Source: Gaiellales bacterium
Lineage (GTDB): Bacteria > Actinomycetota > Thermoleophilia > Gaiellales > JAICJC01
DNA length: 43,980 bases
Assembly: GCA_036403155.1 (NCBI GenBank)
Contig: DASWRM010000040.1
Coordinates: forward strand, 1-43,980
Direction of reading: 5' to 3'
This document shows positions 39,827-43,980 of the stretch, piece after piece. The notes beneath the pieces are model-generated. The model made no database searches. It was given only the letters and a program-made list of their open reading frames with translations, and was not told the origin of the DNA. Made by a program: the position numbers and the translations under genes. Numbering within the stretch: the stretch's first letter is position 1; every line of letters begins with the position of its first letter.

Positions 39827-40684
39827 GTGCCCGGCTCCTACCGTAAGAGTTTCGATGAGCCTGATGAGACGTTTGAGCTCGATGGGATGGTCGAGCACGT
39901 GGTCAAGATCGGTGACTACACCGTGGGCCGGGTCGTCCAGCCGCCAGGGTTTCGGTGGAGGACGAACGTCCAGCCGATCGTGGGGGGTGAGTGGTGCGCC
40001 GCCCGCCATGTTGGTGTGGTTGTCTCCGGGCGGATGGGGGTGGAGCTGAAGGACGGGACGCGGTTCGAGCTCGGGCCTGACGATGTGTTCGACATTCCGC
40101 CTGGTCACGATGCCTACGTGGTGGGCGATGAGCCGCTGGTGGAGATCGATTGGTCGGGTCTCGAGGCGTGGACGGGCTTCAAGGTGCGCTTGCATGACCG
40201 GGTGTTGGCGGGCTTGTTGATGACCGATGTGGTGGGCTCGACCGAGGAGGCCCGCAAGCTTGGTGATGCGGTGTGGCGAGACCGCCTATCCCAGCATCTT
40301 GAGTCGCTGCGAACGTTGCTGGGTCGCTTCAGGGGGCGTGAGATCGACACGGCGGGCGACGGCATGTTCGCGCTGTTCGACGGCGCCGCGCGTGCCCTGG
40401 AGTGCGCCGCGGCAATCCAGGAGGCTGCCCAGGCGGAGGGCATGGCAGTGCGGATCGGCGTCCACGTCGGCGAGGTCGAGCTGACCTCGAACGGCGCCCG
40501 CGGCGTGGCCGTCCACGAGGTCGCGCGCATCGCCGCGTTGGCCGGTTCGGGCGAGGTCCTCACGTCGGAGGCAACCCGGGCGCTGTCAACGGGCGCGGGC
40601 CTCAGGTTCGAGGACCGGGGCACGCACCAGCTGAAGGGCTTAGGCGAGGAGCGTCGGTTGTTCGCGTTCGTCGCCTCGGAGTAA
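39827..40684 (+). CDS. Cupin-class III adenylate/guanylate cyclase fusion
   Basis: A 285-residue protein. Residues about 25-110 form a cupin (RWRTNVQPIVGGEWCAARHV, VVSGRMGVELKDGTRFELGP, DVFDIPPGHDAYVV); residues about 125-285 are a class III cyclase domain with metal Asp in LLMTDVVGSTEEA and in EIDTAGDGMFALFDGAA, and the Arg of VHEVARIAALAG where the usual Asn is His. The cupin probably senses a ligand and controls cyclic nucleotide production. GTG 39827 is 6 nt after TAGGGT (leaderless). Whether the cyclase is active cannot be decided from sequence. Confidence 0.88.
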   Translation: MPGSYRKSFDEPDETFELDGMVEHVVKIGDYTVGRVVQPPGFRWRTNVQPIVGGEWCAARHVGVVVSGRMGVELKDGTRFELGPDDVFDIPPGHDAYVVGDEPLVEIDWSGLEAWTGFKVRLHDRVLAGLLMTDVVGSTEEARKLGDAVWRDRLSQHLESLRTLLGRFRGREIDTAGDGMFALFDGAARALECAAAIQEAAQAEGMAVRIGVHVGEVELTSNGARGVAVHEVARIAALAGSGEVLTSEATRALSTGAGLRFEDRGTHQLKGLGEERRLFAFVASE

Positions 40685-40727
40685 CGGTCGCCCGAGCCGG
40701 TGTGGTCCCGCGGTCAGCGGTCGACGG

Positions 40728-41396
40728 TCACTCATACTGGTCGTGGTAGCGCCACCACTGGTACGGCGGCGTCTGTGGCCAGCCCTCAGGAGAGTCCTCC
40801 CACTCCTCCTGTCGGCCATACGGGGTGAGATCCAGGAATGTCCACAGGTCTCCGTGCTCATCGCCGCGGGCGCTGACGAAGTAGGTGCGGTAAATCCGGT
40901 CCTCGTCGTCGCGCAGGAACACATTGGTGCCGTGCCACTCGGCCACGCCGAAGTCGTCGGAGAAGTCGTCGAGAGTCGTGTACCAGGGGAACGTCCAGCC
41001 CATCCGCTCGCGGTAGCGCTGCAGGTGCTCCTGGGCACCGCGGGAGACGGCGACGTAGTTCGTGTCACGCGCGCGCAGATGGGCCAGGTTGCCGAGCTGG
41101 TCGGCGCCCAGCGAGCATCCTTTGCATCCGCGCTCAGGGTAGCTGCGCATGTTGGGGTCCATGAAGAAGCGGTACAGGACGAGTTGGCGGCGTCCATCGA
41201 AGAGGTCGAGCAGCGTCGCGGTGCCGTCGGGCCCCTCGAACCGGTATGCCTTCTCGACCGCGACCATCGGCATCCGCCGGCGCAAGGCCGCCAGTGCGTC
41301 ACGCGCGCGAGTGACCTCCTTCTCCTTCGGGAGCAGCGCGGCGCGGGCCGCTTCCCACTCCTCGGGGCTGACGATCTCAGGTGTCGGTGTAGCCAT
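40728..41396 (-). CDS. DUF899 family thioredoxin-fold protein
   Basis: A 222-residue DUF899 protein: EIVSPEEWEAARAALLPKEK near 7-26, YRFEGPDGTATLLDLFDGRR, LVLYRFFMDPN, GCKGCSLGADQLGNLAHLRA with a CxxC pair, and SDDFGVAEWHGTNVFLRDD. The thioredoxin-like fold and CKGC suggest a redox role; function is not known. ATG 41396 has GAGGAG upstream. The 268-bp stretch 41397-41664 behind the hydrolase gene on the same strand shows no gene. Confidence 0.88.
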   Translation of the reverse strand: MATPTPEIVSPEEWEAARAALLPKEKEVTRARDALAALRRRMPMVAVEKAYRFEGPDGTATLLDLFDGRRQLVLYRFFMDPNMRSYPERGCKGCSLGADQLGNLAHLRARDTNYVAVSRGAQEHLQRYRERMGWTFPWYTTLDDFSDDFGVAEWHGTNVFLRDDEDRIYRTYFVSARGDEHGDLWTFLDLTPYGRQEEWEDSPEGWPQTPPYQWWRYHDQYE

Positions 41397-41664
41397 CGGA
41401 TCAACTCCTCGATTCGTTGCTGCCGGCCGCCGAGTGCAAGCGGTTACCCTCGCCATCATCAGTCGACACCGGTCCGCATCATGGACGTTGGATTGGATAC
41501 CGCTATGACTGGCCGCGACCCACCGACTCATCGGTCGGCCAGGTGGCCAGTCTCCCGAGCCGGTATCACGGACGCTCGCCACGTGCCGCGGCAGGCCGCC
41601 GACGGCGGCATGCGCGCGGGCGCGAAGTGCCCAAAAAGACCGGCCCTCCCGCGATGCCCGGCTC

Positions 41665-42432
41665 TCATGATCCGGTCAGCTCGAGGAAGCGGTCGATCAT
41701 GGCATTGACCTGATCTGGCACCTCCAGCTGGTGGAAGTGGCCGGCACCGACGGTGACTCCAACCGTCATGTCCGGCTTGATCTCCAGCAGCCGAAGATCC
41801 TCCGCGTCGAGCTCAGTGCGGAGAAGCAGTGTTGGCACGTCACAGCGTGCCATCGCTTCGGAGCCGTCCCACGCGGTGAGTTGCTGGATGACCGCCGTTG
41901 CGATCGGGAGCGGGATTGCGGACATCATGTCGGCGATCGAGAGCGCCAGCGCCGGGTCGCGGGCGCCCATGTTCTCGACATATCGGCGTCGTATCTCCTC
42001 GCCGTCTGGACCGGCCAGCTGTTCCGCGAAGGTATCGAATCTCCGGCACATCTCCGGGTCCCAATCGATCGGGCCCGGATCGACGAGGATGAGTGCTCGC
42101 GGCAGCGACGGGCGGCGACCTGCCAGCTCGACAGCGATCATCCCGCCGAGGCTGTGACCGACCACGATCGGCCGCTCGAGACCCACCGTTCGGCAGAAGC
42201 CGGTGACGTCGTCGGCCAGGTCCGGGATCGCGTAGCCGTCGGGAAGGCGATCGCTCTTGCCGCACCCGCGCAGGTCGAGCGCCGTCACGGCGTTCGTCTC
42301 AGCGAAGTGGTCGAATTGCGGCTGGAAGGCGGTGCCGTTGCAGCACCACCCGGGCACGAAGAGTATTTCCGGATCTCCGCGACCGGCTCGCTCGTAGTAC
42401 AGCCTAAGCCCATCGAGCTCCGCATACGGCAT
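41665..42432 (-). CDS. Alpha/beta hydrolase
   Basis: A 255-residue alpha/beta-fold hydrolase. Oxyanion motif FVPGWCCNGTAF (about 25-36), nucleophile elbow VVGHSLGGMIAVEL with Ser near 94, acid Asp in LLLRTELDAEDLRLLE and catalytic His in VGAGHFHQLEVP near 233. It may hydrolyse esters, lactones or epoxides. ATG 42432 (MPYAELDGLRLYYER) fits the family start; an in-frame upstream start at 42486 would add 18 residues. Confidence 0.92.
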   Translation of the reverse strand: MPYAELDGLRLYYERAGRGDPEILFVPGWCCNGTAFQPQFDHFAETNAVTALDLRGCGKSDRLPDGYAIPDLADDVTGFCRTVGLERPIVVGHSLGGMIAVELAGRRPSLPRALILVDPGPIDWDPEMCRRFDTFAEQLAGPDGEEIRRRYVENMGARDPALALSIADMMSAIPLPIATAVIQQLTAWDGSEAMARCDVPTLLLRTELDAEDLRLLEIKPDMTVGVTVGAGHFHQLEVPDQVNAMIDRFLELTGS

Positions 42433-42622
42433 GGGTGGCGATCCTCTCACGACCCACCCTAGTGCGCCAGGCGCTTTGCCGGTCATCCCCTCGCGAGGAA
42501 GCTACCGACGCGTTTGGGCGCAGCTCAACCGACCAGACGGTCCAGCATCGCCGGAAGGGCTTCTTGACAACGGGCAGGACTTGGGACCCAGACCTGAACA
42601 GGGCAGGGTCGATCGCCCGCCG

Positions 42623-43177
42623 CTACCGGAAGGCTGCGCAAAATGCGCTGAAGTCTCCATTTTGGTGTGGCCCTGCCTGAAACAGGATGTTGAAGTCGCC
42701 ATCTACGACGATCCGTCCGGCGTCCAACCATACGACTCCGCGCCCCGGCGCCGTAAACTTGTTGTAGAGCCCCGTGTCGGTACGTGTCCGTACCGACCCG
42801 TCGGCGTTGTACCTGATGACTTCGGTGAAGCTGCTGTTTTGCTGGGTGAGCGTGGTGCCCTTAGCCGTGGCCGTGACTCTGAATGGGCCGGGCCGCCCCT
42901 TATCGATCGTCTTGTAGAGGAACCCGCTAGTGTCGTAGTAGTCGGTCGATGTAACCCATCCAACGAAGTGGAAGCGGACGTTGAAGGGGCATAACGCGGA
43001 ATCAACCGATGTGTCGTTGACGTGAAAGGCGGTTCTGACCTGCGTGTTCGCAGAAGCTGTTTGCGCAGCCGTCATAGCTGCGACGACGACCACGATCAAT
43101 GCGAGCCAAGAGCGTCGCAACGTTCCCCCGATCGTTGGAACTCCCAAGAATGGAGCAGAGCCGGTCGAGGGTCGCAT
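42623..43177 (-). CDS. Secreted hypothetical protein
   Basis: A 184-residue protein with a signal peptide: RR, hydrophobic WLALIVVVVAAMTAAQT, cleavage near TASA. The mature domain has two Cys (SALCPFN and FCAAF), and beta-type FHFVGWVTSTDYYD and FTEVIRYNADGSVRTRT. No known family. ATG 43177 as listed; TTG 43120 with GGGGGAA upstream would start at the signal peptide and is also likely. GC content here is visibly lower than in the rest of the window. Confidence 0.72.
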   Translation of the reverse strand: MRPSTGSAPFLGVPTIGGTLRRSWLALIVVVVAAMTAAQTASANTQVRTAFHVNDTSVDSALCPFNVRFHFVGWVTSTDYYDTSGFLYKTIDKGRPGPFRVTATAKGTTLTQQNSSFTEVIRYNADGSVRTRTDTGLYNKFTAPGRGVVWLDAGRIVVDGDFNILFQAGPHQNGDFSAFCAAFR

Positions 43178-43232
43178 ACCCCCGGGAAAATGTCAACCGG
43201 CACAACCGGTTAGCACGAGCCTGTCGTCGGGC

Positions 43233-43942
43233 TCAGATGATGCATTGCCACATGATCGCGCCGGCAGCTGCTGCGGCTATGCAGGGTGTGAGGACGAGAG
43301 ATGCCTCCATCCCGCGGCCTTCGGTGGCGGTGTGGCGGTGAGGCGGCGTCAGGTACGCGCAGATCCCCGCGATCGGCTTTGGCGTCGCCTTGGAGACCTT
43401 CGGTCGGCCGATCCCCGAGGCATGAGACAGAGAGAACGTTCCCACGAAGCAGCGGCCCGACGAAAGCTGCCGACACGCGAGTTCGGTATAGCGTATGAGC
43501 GGTTCCCTGATGACGTTCGTCGTAATGTCGGACACGATGTCGTAGCCGATCCCGCGAACAAGCAGGATGGAGTCTTCGAGGTCTTCCAGCATGACCGTCT
43601 GCACCGCCTCGCTCGCTTCCAGCATAGAGTGAAGGTCTTTCGTTAAATCGATTCCCACACCGCCCCTGGGCCCGACCGCGGGAGAGACCAAGACGAGTCT
43701 CGTTCGGCTCGCTAAGGCCGGCAAGGAGCTGCTCGGCTTGTTCTCCCCTCCCGCCGCGGATTGAATCGATGACCACCTCGAAGAAGTCTTGGACGAGCGC
43801 CTGGCTCGTGGGCCCAACGACCAGTGCTTGTTCGCAATGCCTGTGGATCGATGTACAGCCGCGTGTCGTCTTGAACATCGACGTCCACGAAGTCCAGCTG
43901 AGGCTGGGTCAGGCCGAGACCGTAATGCTCGGAGATGCGCAT
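43233..43942 (-). pseudogene. Broken conserved hypothetical gene (two frameshifts)
   Basis: From ATG 43942 the frame encodes MRISEHYGLGLTQPQLDFVD and DDTRLYIDPQALR, then shifts at about 43800-43806 into SQALVQDFFEVVIDSIRGG and AGLSEPNETRLGLSRGRAQG, and shifts again at about 43660-43667 into GVGIDLTKDLHSMLEASEAV and DLEDSILLVRGIGYDIVSD followed by ITTNVIREPLIRY. Joined, this resembles a widespread conserved hypothetical protein (IDP, EPNETxLGLS and GIGxDxxSDxTTN blocks) of unknown function. Each shift looks like one extra C. The C-terminal part after ELACRQ does not resemble the family. Confidence 0.65.
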
Positions 43943-43980
43943 GACCGCGAAGGATAGAAGCGGTGGGCGCTAGCGGCTTC

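Noticed and set aside
43170-43200. GGGTAT on the minus strand at the start of the secreted-protein gene
   Set aside because: The box overlaps the listed ATG, and the nearest GTT-like -35 gives only a 12-13 base spacer, unlike the 15-17 of the accepted sites.

Overview
The window is high-GC (roughly 70 % by eye) bacterial chromosome with closely packed genes, frequent GTG starts and many start codons placed directly behind a promoter -10 box. The truncated actinobacterial-type cytochrome b (QcrB), DUF6458 protein, holin-like membrane protein, and PAS/GAF/PP2C phosphatase with STAS and RsbW partners suggest Actinomycetota. A Thermoleophilia-like lineage (Solirubrobacterales/Gaiellales) is my best guess, by inference only. 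I saw no rRNA, tRNA, CRISPR array, transposase or phage structural gene.

Left part (1-9.2 kb): the end of qcrB, a CsbD-type stress protein, then seven genes in one tightly coupled operon (1663-8759). These are an ASRT-family (Anabaena sensory rhodopsin transducer) domain protein, a thiamine-diphosphate oxidase-like enzyme, an enolase-superfamily dehydratase, a small membrane protein, a gluconate-2-dehydrogenase subunit-3-like protein, a GMC flavoprotein and an SDR. Together they look like a sugar or sugar-acid oxidation pathway, with ASRT as a possible ligand sensor. A hypothetical gene and a cluster of palindromic repeats follow.

Middle (9.4-19.5 kb): a general-stress sigma-factor locus. 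It has a PP2C phosphatase, two STAS antagonists, two RsbW-type kinases, two SigB/SigF-type sigma factors (each preceded by a small degenerate RsbW-like protein), an RpoD-like sigma factor, a PRC-barrel protein, DUF6458, a holin-like protein with an AI-2E-family transporter, and a 35-residue hydrophobic peptide. Seven promoter-like sites of the form GTTW-N15-17-GGG(T/A/C)A(T/C/G) lie in front of these genes; six sit 9-10 nt before the start codon and one (DUF6458) has a leader with a ribosome-binding site. This suggests a self-controlled, largely leaderless stress regulon.

Right part (19.5-44 kb): mostly single genes and pairs. They include an HD/PhnZ-like protein, a YceI-FMN reductase pair with a divergent MarR regulator and tandem operator, an aminotransferase-SDR pair, YbjQ, an EamA exporter, csp-infA, a sulfotransferase, a secreted protein, a two-component system, two winged-helix YcaQ-family proteins, a cation transporter, a frameshifted glyoxalase, a P450, cupins, an aminoglycoside-adenylyltransferase-like/cupin fusion, a double VOC protein, peptidase S51, a fatty-acid desaturase, a cupin-adenylate cyclase, DUF899, an alpha/beta hydrolase, a secreted protein and a doubly frameshifted pseudogene in a lower-GC right end.
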